A DNA stretch of 64,000 nt from Pseudomonas sp. MUP55 (GTDB lineage Bacteria > Pseudomonadota > Gammaproteobacteria > Pseudomonadales > Pseudomonadaceae): positions 5,029,501 through 5,093,500 of the forward strand of contig NZ_CP138214.1 in assembly GCF_034043515.1 (NCBI RefSeq), read 5' to 3'. The position numbers and the translations under genes are program-made. Positions 55,986-64,000 of the stretch are shown here, piece by piece. Position 1 is the first letter of the stretch. Each line of letters starts with the position of its first letter. The notes beneath the pieces are model-generated. The model made no database searches. It was not told the DNA's origin and saw only the letters and a program-made list of their open reading frames with translations.

Positions 55986-57239
55986 ATGTTCAGCCGTGAT
56001 TTGACTATTGCCAAGTACGACGCCGATCTCTTCGCCGCCATGGAGCAAGAAGCCGTGCGCCAGGAAGAGCACATTGAGCTGATCGCTTCGGAAAACTACA
56101 CCAGCCCTGCGGTGATGGAGGCTCAAGGTTCGGTTCTGACCAACAAGTACGCCGAAGGCTACCCAGGCAAGCGCTACTACGGTGGTTGCGAATACGTCGA
56201 CGTGGTTGAGCAGTTGGCCATTGACCGTGCAAAAGAGCTGTTCGGCGCCGATTACGCCAACGTCCAGCCGCACGCCGGTTCCCAAGCCAACAGCGCGGTG
56301 TACCTGGCCCTGCTGCAAGGCGGCGACACCATTCTGGGCATGAGCCTGGCCCACGGCGGTCACCTGACCCACGGCGCCAGCGTTTCCTCCTCCGGCAAGC
56401 TGTACAACGCCGTTCAATACGGCATCGACGCCAACGGCCTGATCGACTACGACGAAGTCGAGCGCCTGGCGGTCGAGCACAAGCCAAAAATGATCGTGGC
56501 CGGTTTCTCTGCCTACTCGCAGATCCTGGACTTCCCACGCTTCCGCGAAATCGCTGACAAGGTTGGCGCCTACCTGTTCGTCGACATGGCCCACGTAGCC
56601 GGTCTGGTCGCGGCTGGCGTCTACCCGAACCCGGTGCCTTACGCTGACGTGGTTACCACCACCACCCACAAGACCCTGCGCGGTCCTCGTGGCGGCCTGA
56701 TCCTGGCGCGCGCCAACGCCGAGATCGAGAAGAAGCTGAACTCCGCGGTATTCCCGGGCGCCCAGGGTGGCCCGCTGGAGCACGTGATCGCTGCCAAGGC
56801 GATCTGCTTCAAGGAAGCGCTGCAGCCTGAGTTCAAGACCTACCAGCAGCAAGTGGTGAAGAACGCCAAGGCCATGGCCGACGTGTTCATCGAACGCGGT
56901 TTTGACGTGGTGTCCGGCGGCACAGAAAACCACCTGTTCCTGCTGTCGCTGATCAAGCAGGACATTTCCGGTAAAGATGCTGACGCGGCCCTGGGCAAAG
57001 CCTTCATCACCGTGAACAAGAACTCCGTGCCGAACGACCCACGTTCGCCGTTCGTCACCTCCGGCCTGCGCTTCGGCACCCCGGCTGTGACCACGCGTGG
57101 CTTCAAGGAAGCAGAGTGCAAGGAACTGGCCGGCTGGATCTGCGACATCCTGGCCGACCTGAACAACGAATCCGTGATCGACGCGGTACGTGAGAAGGTC
57201 AAGGCTATCTGCAAGAAGCTGCCGGTGTACGGCGCTTGA
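55986..57239 (+). CDS. glyA: Serine hydroxymethyltransferase
   Basis: 417 residues from the ATG at 55986 ([20 protein letters not shown]), with TTGAGGA upstream; an in-frame ATG at 55974 lies before that site. PLP-enzyme motifs: [18 protein letters not shown] near 54, the PLP loop HAGSQAN near 90 and the Schiff-base Lys in [17 protein letters not shown] near 230. It converts serine and tetrahydrofolate to glycine and 5,10-methylene-THF in the cytoplasm. Position next to the MorA-like gene matches the glyA3/PA4602 locus of P. aeruginosa, so other glyA copies may exist elsewhere. Confidence 0.98.
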   Translation: MFSRDLTIAKYDADLFAAMEQEAVRQEEHIELIASENYTSPAVMEAQGSVLTNKYAEGYPGKRYYGGCEYVDVVEQLAIDRAKELFGADYANVQPHAGSQANSAVYLALLQGGDTILGMSLAHGGHLTHGASVSSSGKLYNAVQYGIDANGLIDYDEVERLAVEHKPKMIVAGFSAYSQILDFPRFREIADKVGAYLFVDMAHVAGLVAAGVYPNPVPYADVVTTTTHKTLRGPRGGLILARANAEIEKKLNSAVFPGAQGGPLEHVIAAKAICFKEALQPEFKTYQQQVVKNAKAMADVFIERGFDVVSGGTENHLFLLSLIKQDISGKDADAALGKAFITVNKNSVPNDPRSPFVTSGLRFGTPAVTTRGFKEAECKELAGWICDILADLNNESVIDAVREKVKAICKKLPVYGA

Positions 57240-57255
57240 TGGCAGTTGCTTGAAT

Positions 57256-57286
57256 AAAAAGCCCGGCTCTTGAGCCGGGCTTTTTT
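57256..57286 (+). terminator. Rho-independent terminator of glyA
   Basis: AAAAAGCCCGGCTC-TTGA-GCCGGGCTTTTTT starting 17 bases after the stop. Confidence 0.92.
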
Positions 57287-57319
57287 ATGCCTGTTTTTTG
57301 AATGTGAAATGCAGTCCAT

Positions 57320-57407
57320 TGTGGGAGGGGGCTTGCTCCCGATAGCGGTGGGTCAGTAGTAGATAAGTGCCTGGCACACTGTCATCGGGGGCAAGCCCCC
57401 TCCCACA
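57320..57407. repeat. REPIN (REP doublet)
   Basis: TGTGGGAGGGGGCTTGCTCC left and inverted copy ending CCCTCCCACA right, between glyA and the cobW-type gene. Confidence 0.9.
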
Positions 57408-57410
57408 TTT

Positions 57411-58385
57411 TTACTGTATTTCAGCTCCGGATTGGTGGACCTTGGCGAACCCTTCGCGGATCTTGTCTTCCGGCAAATCATCGGCAATAAACACAATCAC
57501 GCTCTCGCGCGCCTCACCCTCGGCCCATTCGGTATCCCAGTCGAAACCGTAGAGCTTCAGCACGCCCTGGAACACCAGGCGCCGGTCTTCCCCGGCGATG
57601 TTCAGCACGCCTTTGTAGCGCAGCAATTGCTTGCCGTGGTCTTCCAGCAGTTCGTTCATGAACGCACTGAGGCGGTCGATATCCAGCGGCTGGTCGGTGC
57701 GCAGCACCAGGCTGGAGATGCGGTCGATGGACGGCGCGGCGCTGACCGGGCGCAGGCTCATGCCGGCGTTGAGGTTGAAGCCACGCACGTCGAGCAGTTC
57801 GGCCAGGTCGATGGCGCCATGGTCCACCACCCGAATCGGTGCGCGGCGGTTGATGCGGGTCAGGCGTTCGCTGAGGGCGTCGAAGGTGGCGTCGTCCACC
57901 AGGTCTCGCTTGCTCACCAACAGGCGGTCGGCAAAGCCGATCTGGGCCTGGGCGATGGTCTGGGTCAGGTGATGCTCGGCGTGAGCCGCGTCCACCAGGG
58001 TAATAATGCCGTCGAGGATGTAGCGCTCGCGCAGTTCCTCGTCGATGAAAAATGTCTGCGCCACCGGGGAGGGGTCCGCCAGGCCGGTGCATTCGATCAC
58101 CAGGCGGTCGAAAGCGATCTCGCCACTGTCCAGGCGCTCAAGGAGCAGGTAGAGGGCCTTGGTCAAATCGGTGTGGATGGTGCAGCACACGCAGCCGTTG
58201 GAGAGGGTCATGACCTGTACCGGCTCAGCCCCCAGCAGTTGGCTGTCGATACCGGCGTCACTGAATTCGTTTTCGATCACGGCGATCTTCAAGCCGTGTT
58301 CGGCCTTGAGCAGATGACGCAGCAAGGTGGTCTTGCCGGCTCCAAGAAAGCCGCTCAGTACGGTGACAGGAATGGGAGAGGACAA
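57411..58385 (-). CDS. yjiA: CobW/G3E-family GTPase (YjiA-like)
   Basis: 324 residues. Walker A GFLGAGKTTLLRHLL near 11-25, the metal motif NGCVCCTIHTDL (Cys-x-Cys-Cys) near 64, ECTGLADPSP near 95 and SKRDLVDD (the NKxD variant) near 160. The C-terminal CobW_C domain is at about 235-320. It is a metal-binding GTPase, possibly a metallochaperone. The order cstA-ybdD-yjiA on one strand is the E. coli yjiY-yjiX-yjiA arrangement, although a REPIN now separates it from ybdD. Confidence 0.93.
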   Translation of the reverse strand: MSSPIPVTVLSGFLGAGKTTLLRHLLKAEHGLKIAVIENEFSDAGIDSQLLGAEPVQVMTLSNGCVCCTIHTDLTKALYLLLERLDSGEIAFDRLVIECTGLADPSPVAQTFFIDEELRERYILDGIITLVDAAHAEHHLTQTIAQAQIGFADRLLVSKRDLVDDATFDALSERLTRINRRAPIRVVDHGAIDLAELLDVRGFNLNAGMSLRPVSAAPSIDRISSLVLRTDQPLDIDRLSAFMNELLEDHGKQLLRYKGVLNIAGEDRRLVFQGVLKLYGFDWDTEWAEGEARESVIVFIADDLPEDKIREGFAKVHQSGAEIQ

Positions 58386-58424
58386 AAACAGTTCTCCTTA
58401 TTAGCTGAAGAAACACAAAACAAA

Positions 58425-58512
58425 TGTGGGAGGGGGCTTGCCCCCGATAGCAGTGTGTCAGGCACTTATGTGTCACTGACACACCGCTATCGGGAGCAAG
58501 CCCCCTCCCACA
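58425..58512. repeat. REPIN between the cobW-type gene and ybdD
   Basis: TGTGGGAGGGGGCTTGCCCC ... GGGAGCAAGCCCCCTCCCAC A, inside an operon-like series of same-strand genes. Confidence 0.9.
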
Positions 58513-58542
58513 TGGGGATCACCGCCAGCCCGAATTAACGGG

Positions 58543-58740
58543 TCAGCAGCACTTGGGCCCACCCTTGCCGCCGTAACGGGCTTCCTGGCGTTCCCGGAAG
58601 AACGCCTTGTAGTCCATCATCGGCTTGTCCGGGTGCTTGGTTTGCATATGCTCGACGTACGTGTCGTAGTCGGGCATGCCGACCATCAGGCGCGCGGCCT
58701 GACCGAGGTATTTACCGAGGCGACTGATGTCATTGAACAT
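58543..58740 (-). CDS. ybdD: YbdD/YjiX family small protein (DUF466)
   Basis: 65 residues ([20 protein letters not shown], then [20 protein letters not shown] and the KGGPKCC end). This is the full family length. It is always the partner of CstA-type pyruvate transporters, and the E. coli homologue is needed for transport activity. It begins 15 bases after the cstA stop, so they are co-transcribed. Confidence 0.95.
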   Translation of the reverse strand: MFNDISRLGKYLGQAARLMVGMPDYDTYVEHMQTKHPDKPMMDYKAFFRERQEARYGGKGGPKCC

Positions 58741-58755
58741 GCTGGCAATCCTCGT

Positions 58756-60822
58756 TTATGCGTCCGGTACTGCCTGGAACGGGGCTTCTTTATCCGTACG
58801 CTCTTTGTTGCCCCAGGCGGCAACGCCGACCTTGAGCGCATAGAACAGGATGCTGAACACCACGAACAGGAACAGCGCCGTCAGCGTTGCGTTGGTGTAG
58901 GCGTTGTAGATCACGTGCTGCATCTGATCGATGCTCTTGGCCGGGGCCAGGATCTGGCCATTGGCCAGGGCATCGCTGTATTTCTTGGCCAGCGACAGGA
59001 AGCCGATCGCCGGATTGGCGTCGAACAGCTTGATAAAGCCTGCGGTGGTGGTGCAGATCAGCAGCCAGACCGCTGGCAGCATGGTCACCCAGATGTAGCG
59101 CTGGCGCTTCATCTTGATCAGCACAACCGTGGCCAGCATCAGCGCGATACCCGCCAGCATCTGGTTGGAGATGCCGAACAGCGGCCACAAGGTGTTGATG
59201 CCACCCAGTGGATCGATCACGCCCTGGTACAGCAGGTAACCCCACATGGCCACACAACCGGCGGTGGCGATCAGGTTGGCGGTCCAGGATTCGGTGCGCT
59301 TGAGCGACGGCACGAAGGAGCCGAGCAGGTCTTGCAGCATGAAGCGACCGGCACGGGTACCGGCGTCAACTGCCGTCAGGATGAACAGCGCTTCGAACAG
59401 AATCGCAAAGTGGTACCAGAACGCCATGGTGTTTTCACCCGGCAGCACACTGTGCAGGATCTGCGCGATACCGACCGCCAGGGTCGGTGCACCGCCGGCA
59501 CGTGCCAGGATGGTGGTTTCACCGATGTCGTGGGCCACCGCCGACAGCGCTTCGGGGGTAATTGCAAAACCCCAGCTGCTGACGGTCTGCGCCACGGTCA
59601 CGACGTCGCTACCGACAATCGCCGCCGGGCTGTTCATGGCGAAGTACACGCCCGGCTCGATCACCGACGCGGCAACCATCGCCATGATCGCCACGAATGA
59701 CTCCATCAGCATGCCGCCGTAACCGATGTAACGGGCGTGGCTTTCGCTGGCCAGCAGCTTGGGCGTGGTGCCCGAGGAGATCAGCGCATGGAAGCCGGAG
59801 ACCGCGCCGCAGGCGATGGTGATGAACAGGAACGGGAACAGGCCGCCTTTCCATACCGGGCCGGTGCCGTCGATGAACTGGGTCAGCGCCGGCATTTTCA
59901 GGTCGGGCATGGTGACCAGGATGCCAATCGCCAGGGCGATGATGGTGCCGATTTTCAGGAAGGTCGACAGGTAGTCACGCGGTGCCAGGATCAGCCACAC
60001 CGGCAGCACCGCCGCCACGAAACCGTAGCCGATCAGCATCCAGGTGATCTGAATCCCGGTGAAGGTGAAGGCCTTGGCCCAGACCGGGTCAGCGGCAATC
60101 TGCCCGCCCAGCCAGATCGAACCCAGCAGCAACAGCACGCCGATGATCGAGATTTCACCGATACGACCCGGACGGATGTAGCGCATGTAGACGCCCATGA
60201 ACATCGCGATCGGAATGGTCGCCATCACCGTGAAGATACCCCAGGGGCTCTCCGCCAGGGCCTTGACCACGATCAGCGCCAGCACCGCGAGGATGATGAT
60301 CATGATCAGGAAGCAGCCAAACAGCGCAATGGTTCCGGGAATGCGGCCCATTTCTTCGCGGACCATGTCGCCCAGGGAACGGCCGTTACGCCGGGTGGAC
60401 AGGAACAGGATCATGAAATCCTGCACTGCACCGGCCAGCACCACGCCGGCAATCAGCCACAGCGTGCCTGGCAGATAACCCATCTGCGCCGCCAACACCG
60501 GGCCGACCAACGGGCCTGCGCCGGCAATCGCCGCAAAGTGGTGACCGAAAAGGATGTGTTTGTTGGTCGGCACATAGTCCAGACCGTCGTTGTTGATCAC
60601 TGCGGGGGTGGCCCGCCGTGGATCCAGTTGCATCACGTTATTGGCGATGAACAGGCTGTAGTAACGGTACGCGACCAGGTAGATGGCCACTGCAGCGACC
60701 ACGATCCACAAGGCGTTGATCGCCTCGCCGCGGCGCAAGGCCACTACGCCAAGGGCGCACGCTCCTACAATTGCCAGCACCAGCCAGGGTAGATGGCGTA
60801 GCAGGCTATTATTATTTTTCAT
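58756..60822 (-). CDS. cstA: CstA/BtsT-type pyruvate (carbon starvation) transporter
   Basis: 688 residues with about 16-18 membrane helices. Recognisable stretches: NDGLDYVPTNKHILFGHHFA near 75, AIAGAGPLVGPVLAAQMGYL, and GVALGSPLVT-like SSGTTPKLLASESHARYIGY near 350. The length and the partner YbdD point to the BtsT/CstA family, which imports pyruvate (and perhaps peptides) during carbon starvation. The start ATG at 60822 follows GGAAT and is followed by AAAAATAATAAT, a possible Hfq-Crc site. No two-component btsSR pair is nearby. Confidence 0.95.
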   Translation of the reverse strand: MKNNNSLLRHLPWLVLAIVGACALGVVALRRGEAINALWIVVAAVAIYLVAYRYYSLFIANNVMQLDPRRATPAVINNDGLDYVPTNKHILFGHHFAAIAGAGPLVGPVLAAQMGYLPGTLWLIAGVVLAGAVQDFMILFLSTRRNGRSLGDMVREEMGRIPGTIALFGCFLIMIIILAVLALIVVKALAESPWGIFTVMATIPIAMFMGVYMRYIRPGRIGEISIIGVLLLLGSIWLGGQIAADPVWAKAFTFTGIQITWMLIGYGFVAAVLPVWLILAPRDYLSTFLKIGTIIALAIGILVTMPDLKMPALTQFIDGTGPVWKGGLFPFLFITIACGAVSGFHALISSGTTPKLLASESHARYIGYGGMLMESFVAIMAMVAASVIEPGVYFAMNSPAAIVGSDVVTVAQTVSSWGFAITPEALSAVAHDIGETTILARAGGAPTLAVGIAQILHSVLPGENTMAFWYHFAILFEALFILTAVDAGTRAGRFMLQDLLGSFVPSLKRTESWTANLIATAGCVAMWGYLLYQGVIDPLGGINTLWPLFGISNQMLAGIALMLATVVLIKMKRQRYIWVTMLPAVWLLICTTTAGFIKLFDANPAIGFLSLAKKYSDALANGQILAPAKSIDQMQHVIYNAYTNATLTALFLFVVFSILFYALKVGVAAWGNKERTDKEAPFQAVPDA
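60809..60819 (-). promoter_or_regulatory. AAAAATAATAA at the cstA start (candidate Hfq-Crc site)
   Basis: Codons 2-5 of cstA read AAAAATAATAAT, giving AANAANAA directly after the ATG, where Hfq-Crc blocks translation of carbon-use genes in Pseudomonas. Inferred from motif only. Confidence 0.45.
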
Positions 60823-60995
60823 TTTTATATTCCAGCCAGGGTGGACAGAAGGACAGCCAGCCCGAGTTTAGCGCTGTTGGCCTTAAAGGCCACCCCCCTA
60901 CGTTGGTCTAGAGCCTTGCCGGTGCAAAAAAAGCAGAAATAAATGCCGAATGATGGCGTAGGGCTACAATCCGTGTATTCACAGAGGATTTCACC

Positions 60996-61364
60996 ATGAC
61001 CGAGCAAGCGTCTGACCGCCGCCGTTTTCGCCGGATTGCCTTTGATGCCAAGACCGAGCTTCGGCAAAACGGACATGAATGGCCGGTGCAGTTGGTGGAT
61101 TTGTCGCTCAAGGGTTTATTGGCCAAGCGGCCCGAAGACTGGATAGGCAATAAAGCGCTGCCGTTCGACGTCGATATACGTCTGGACCCGAAGGCCCACA
61201 TAAAGATGCAGGTGCGCCTGACCCATGAAGAGCATGATCAGTTGGGCTTTGTGTGCCAACACATCGATCTGGAATCAATCAGCCATCTGCGGCGGTTGAT
61301 CGAATTGAACCTGGGTGATGAAGAGGAACTGCACCGCGAGTTAGCGGCATTGCTGGAAATCTAA
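60996..61364 (+). CDS. PilZ-domain c-di-GMP-binding protein (MapZ/PA4608-like)
   Basis: 122 residues from the ATG at 60996, after AGAGGA. One PilZ domain fills the protein: DRRRFRR near 7-13 supplies the RxxxR ligand-binding motif and DLSLKGLLAKRP near 37 the D-x-S-x-x-G motif. Both are intact, so c-di-GMP should bind. It matches P. aeruginosa PA4608 (MapZ), which controls chemoreceptor methylation by CheR1, in place and size. It is divergent from cstA and converges with radA. Together with the MorA-like gene, two c-di-GMP genes stand within 6 kb. Confidence 0.93.
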   Translation: MTEQASDRRRFRRIAFDAKTELRQNGHEWPVQLVDLSLKGLLAKRPEDWIGNKALPFDVDIRLDPKAHIKMQVRLTHEEHDQLGFVCQHIDLESISHLRRLIELNLGDEEELHRELAALLEI

Positions 61365-61382
61365 ACACCAACACAGATCAAC

Positions 61383-61470
61383 TGTGGGAGGGGGCTTGCC
61401 CCCGATGGCTGTGTATCAGAGGCCTATAAGTGCCTGACACACTGCTATCGGGGGCAAGCCTCCTCCCACA
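61383..61470. repeat. REPIN between the PilZ gene and radA
   Basis: TGTGGGAGGGGGCTTGCCCC ... GGGGCAAGCCTCCTCCCACA; one base of the right head is changed. Confidence 0.9.
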
Positions 61471-61490
61471 TTGGTTTTGTGGTGTTGGCA

Positions 61491-62858
61491 CTACTCGAAC
61501 AGCGCATCCAGAGCCTGTTCCAGGCGCGTCACGCCGATCACCTGCAACCCCGGCGGCATCTCCTTGGGGGCATTACCCTTGGGCACAATCGCGCGTTTGA
61601 AGCCATGCTTGGCCGCCTCTTTCAAGCGCTCCTGGCCACTGGGCACCGGGCGCACCTCGCCGGACAGCCCCACCTCGCCAAACACCAGCAGGTCATGGGG
61701 CAGCGGCCGGTTGCGCAGGCTGGACATCACCGCCGCCATCAACGCCAGATCGGACGCGGTCTCCAGCACCTTGACCCCGCCGACCACGTTGAGGAACACG
61801 TCCTGATCGTGCGTCGGAATCCCGCCATGGCGGTGCAACACCGCCAGCAGCATGGCCAGGCGGTTCTGATCCAGGCCGAGGGTGACCCGTCGCGGGTTGG
61901 CCAGGTGGCTGTCATCCACCAGCGCCTGGACTTCCACCAGCATCGGCCGGGTGCCTTCCCAGGTCGCCATCACCACACTGCCGGGGACTTCTTCCTGGGC
62001 GCGGGTGAGAAAAATCGCCGACGGGTTGGAGACTTCTTTGAGCCCCCGGTCAGTCATGGCAAACACACCCAACTCGTTCACCGCGCCAAAGCGGTTTTTC
62101 ACCGCCCGCAACAACCGCAGGCGGCCGTCGGATTCGCCTTCGAAATACAGCACGGTGTCCACCATGTGCTCCAGCACGCGCGGCCCGGCCAGCGCGCCTT
62201 CCTTGGTCACGTGGCCGACCAGGAAGATCGCCGTACCGCTCTGCTTGGCATAGCGCACCAGCAGCGCGGCACTTTCACGCACCTGAGAGACGCCGCCAGG
62301 GGCCGACTGCAGTTGCTCGGTGAAAATCGTCTGGATCGAGTCGATCACCATGACCTTCGGCTTTTCGATGCGTGCCGTGGCGATGATGCTTTCAATACAG
62401 GTTTCGGTCATGACCCGCAGTTGGTCCTGGGGCAAGCCCAGGCGGCGGGCGCGCATCGCCACTTGCTGCTGCGACTCCTCACCAGTGACGTACAGCGCCG
62501 GCATGCGGCTGGCAATGCTGCACAGGGTTTGCAGCAGGATCGTGGATTTACCGATGCCCGGGTCACCGCCGATCAGTACGACCGAGCCGTCCACCAGGCC
62601 ACCGCCCAATACCCGGTCCAGCTCACCGGAGGCGGTGGAGAAGCGCGGGATCTCTTCGACGCTGACTTCGGCCAGGGTCTTGATCTGCGCCTGTTGCCCG
62701 GTCCAGCCGGCGCGGCCGGTGGGGGCAGCGGCGCCACCGCTCTCAATCATGGTTTCAGTCAGGGTGTTCCACGCACCGCACTCGCCGCACTGGCCTGCCC
62801 ATTTGGGAAAGGTCGCGCCGCACTCCGTGCAGCCGTACATGCGCTTGGCCTTTGCCAT
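61491..62858 (-). CDS. radA: RadA, DNA repair and recombination ATPase
   Basis: 455 residues, normal RadA length. The N-terminal zinc finger is CTECGATFPKWAGQCGECGA (residues 10-30). The RecA-like core has Walker A GGDPGIGKSTIL near 95, Walker B VMVIDSIQT near 172 and the RadA-specific KNRFG motif in AVKNRFGAVNELG near 254. A Lon-like C-terminal domain (about 280-455) completes it. RadA drives branch migration of recombination intermediates. It equals PA4609 in the syntenic P. aeruginosa region. Confidence 0.97.
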   Translation of the reverse strand: MAKAKRMYGCTECGATFPKWAGQCGECGAWNTLTETMIESGGAAAPTGRAGWTGQQAQIKTLAEVSVEEIPRFSTASGELDRVLGGGLVDGSVVLIGGDPGIGKSTILLQTLCSIASRMPALYVTGEESQQQVAMRARRLGLPQDQLRVMTETCIESIIATARIEKPKVMVIDSIQTIFTEQLQSAPGGVSQVRESAALLVRYAKQSGTAIFLVGHVTKEGALAGPRVLEHMVDTVLYFEGESDGRLRLLRAVKNRFGAVNELGVFAMTDRGLKEVSNPSAIFLTRAQEEVPGSVVMATWEGTRPMLVEVQALVDDSHLANPRRVTLGLDQNRLAMLLAVLHRHGGIPTHDQDVFLNVVGGVKVLETASDLALMAAVMSSLRNRPLPHDLLVFGEVGLSGEVRPVPSGQERLKEAAKHGFKRAIVPKGNAPKEMPPGLQVIGVTRLEQALDALFE

Positions 62859-62893
62859 TTGAGAACCTCCAACCGAAAAACCGCGATGATAGC

Positions 62894-63442
62894 TCAGCGC
62901 GGCGCCGGGGTCCGGATTTCGCCATTGGCCAAACGTGAAGCACTGTTACCGATGGGGTCTTCGGCGTTGAGATCGGCGCCTTTGGCCTTGAGCTCGCCGA
63001 GCAGTTCGACACGCTTGAACAGCCCGGCGTACATGGCGGCGGTCTGCCCCGCGCCGTTGCGCTGGTCGGGGTTGCAGTCGGTGGCCAGCAGGCGCTGGGC
63101 AATTTTCAGTTCGCCTTTGAAGATGGCGCCCATCAGCGCAGTGTTGCCGCGCTTGTCTTGCACGCACGCGTCGGCACCGGCGGCGAGCAAGCGCTCCACG
63201 TAGGCGCTTTCACCGTGGTACGCGGCCAGGATCAACGCGGTGTAGCCCTTGTCGTCCTGAGTATTCAGGGCGTAGCCCGATTCAATGAAAGTGTTGAGCA
63301 TGTCGAGATCGCCACGACGGGCGGCGTCGAAATAATAGTCCTGAAGCTGCGCCTTGAGCGCACCAGGGTCATTGGATGGGGGTTGTTCGGCCAGCGCACT
63401 GAACGAACAGCAGGCCAGCAGTACCCATATGAACGTACGCAT
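62894..63442 (-). CDS. ankB: Periplasmic ankyrin-repeat protein AnkB
   Basis: 182 residues from the ATG at 63442 (MRTFIWVLLACCSFSALA, a signal peptide); an in-frame reading extends to 63556 but starts inside a REPIN. About four ankyrin repeats follow (YYFDAARRGDLDMLNTFIES, DDKGYTALILAAYHGESAYV, DKRGNTALMGAIFKGELKIA, NGAGQTAAMYAGLFKRVELL). In P. aeruginosa AnkB is needed for KatB catalase activity and resistance to hydrogen peroxide. The katB-ankB order is kept here, with a repeat between the genes. Confidence 0.93.
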   Translation of the reverse strand: MRTFIWVLLACCSFSALAEQPPSNDPGALKAQLQDYYFDAARRGDLDMLNTFIESGYALNTQDDKGYTALILAAYHGESAYVERLLAAGADACVQDKRGNTALMGAIFKGELKIAQRLLATDCNPDQRNGAGQTAAMYAGLFKRVELLGELKAKGADLNAEDPIGNSASRLANGEIRTPAPR

Positions 63443-63469
63443 GATCAAAATCCTTGAGAAAGATCCCCT

Positions 63470-63570
63470 TGTAGGCGCGAGCTTGCTCGCGAAAAACGTC
63501 AACGATAACGCGTGCATCCTGGATAAATGCGTTGCCTTTGAGTTCTTCGCGAGCAAGCTCGCTCCTACAG
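63470..63570. repeat. Third REPIN family (TGTAGGCGCGAGCTTGCTCG type)
   Basis: TGTAGGCGCGAGCTTGCTCG at the left and GCGAGCAAGCTCGCTCCTAC at the right, between katB and ankB. Confidence 0.88.
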
Positions 63571-63580
63571 GTGGGCGCGG

Positions 63581-64000
63581 TTAGTCGCTCAGTTTTTCAG
63601 CCAATGCCTTCACACGTGCCAAGTCGCCCTTGGCTACCTTGGCCACGCCGGTGCCGTATTCCGGGTCGGCCTTGTAGAGGAACGAGAGGATGATGTGCTT
63701 GCTTTCGTCATCGGTGGTCGCCAGCGAGCCGCCGAAGTTGTCGATCAGGTTCTGACGCTCTTTCTTGCTGTAGGAGCGATACAGGTCACCGGCCTGCTTG
63801 AAGTTCTGCTCACGCTGGATCTTCACCTGCTGGGTACTGCCAGACAGCGGCGACTGGCTGTAGCGCGCAGCTTGCGGCTCTTCACGTGGCAACAGGCGGC
63901 TTGGCTGGTAGTTCACGCCGGTGGTGGTCTTGCCGAAGTTCATCGCACCGTCCTGGTTGCCGTTGTTGACGGCCACCCGTGGCGCATTGATCGGCAGTTG
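63581..64000 (-). CDS. katB: Catalase KatB, C-terminal part (continues beyond right edge)
   Basis: 140 codons of the C-terminus lie in the window; the frame is open to base 64000. The sequence QLPINAPRV, then MNFGKTTTGVNYQPSRLLPR, is the end of the catalase core near the haem domain, and the helical tail includes REQNFKQAGDLYRSYSKKER. The enzyme turns hydrogen peroxide into water and oxygen; KatB-type catalases are periplasmic and inducible by OxyR. The neighbour ankB supports the name katB rather than katA. The start, the signal peptide and any OxyR site are outside the window. Confidence 0.92.
   Translation of the reverse strand, partial: QLPINAPRVAVNNGNQDGAMNFGKTTTGVNYQPSRLLPREEPQAARYSQSPLSGSTQQVKIQREQNFKQAGDLYRSYSKKERQNLIDNFGGSLATTDDESKHIILSFLYKADPEYGTGVAKVAKGDLARVKALAEKLSD

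Overview
The window is chromosomal DNA of a Pseudomonas of the P. fluorescens group. Gene order at both ends matches the core genome of the genus: grpE, recN, fur, omlA/bamE, ratAB, smpB and ssrA on the left; gdhA, ettA, a MorA-like c-di-GMP protein, glyA, a cobW-type GTPase, ybdD, cstA, a PilZ protein, radA, ankB and katB on the right. It also carries many copies of the repeat beginning TGTGGGAGGGGGCTTG, known from P. fluorescens SBW25-type genomes. All calls come from reading the sequence; no database search was run.

Layout. 1-4.7 kb: stress and housekeeping genes, with a sigma-32-type promoter on grpE and a perfect CTG-N10-CAG LexA box on recN. 4.7-10.7 kb: lactate use (FadR/LldR-type regulator, lldP permease, large FAD/Fe-S lactate dehydrogenase) and a small periplasmic protein. 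10.8-11.2 kb: ssrA (tmRNA). 11.2-28.0 kb: an island of about 16.8 kb integrated in the 3' end of ssrA, bounded by a 16-bp direct repeat (11191-11206 and 27996-28011). It holds a P4-type integrase, a second tyrosine recombinase with a small partner gene, an AT-rich hsdS-ATPase-hsdM set without hsdR, an IS66-type transposase remnant, and a second type I set (hsdM-hsdS-hsdR) whose hsdR is frameshifted. Neither set has an intact restriction subunit here.

28.0-34.2 kb: a structured leader before a frameshifted DUF3077-type gene, a moaB remnant, a LysR regulator, a membrane glycosyltransferase, an UPF0114 membrane protein, a large lipoprotein and a small conserved protein. 34.2-44.8 kb: a Lon-like protease with a duplicated 3' end, DUF3015 and DUF4105 envelope proteins, a lipoprotein, a GreA/B-like protein, gdhA and ettA, with repeats between genes. 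44.8-51.6 kb: a membrane protein, then a tight six-gene minus-strand operon (thermostable-hemolysin family protein, adenylating enzyme, TauD-type oxygenase, AurF-type diiron oxygenase, MFS exporter, AraC regulator) that looks like an uncharacterised small-molecule pathway. 51.9-64 kb: MorA-like protein, glyA, cstA-ybdD-cobW operon, PilZ protein, radA, ankB and the 3' end of katB.

The points most worth following are the six-gene operon, the leader at 28.16-28.40 kb with interleaved complementary segments (a pseudoknot or switch topology), and the hsdS-ATPase-hsdM set whose methylase has NPPL in place of NPPY/F.
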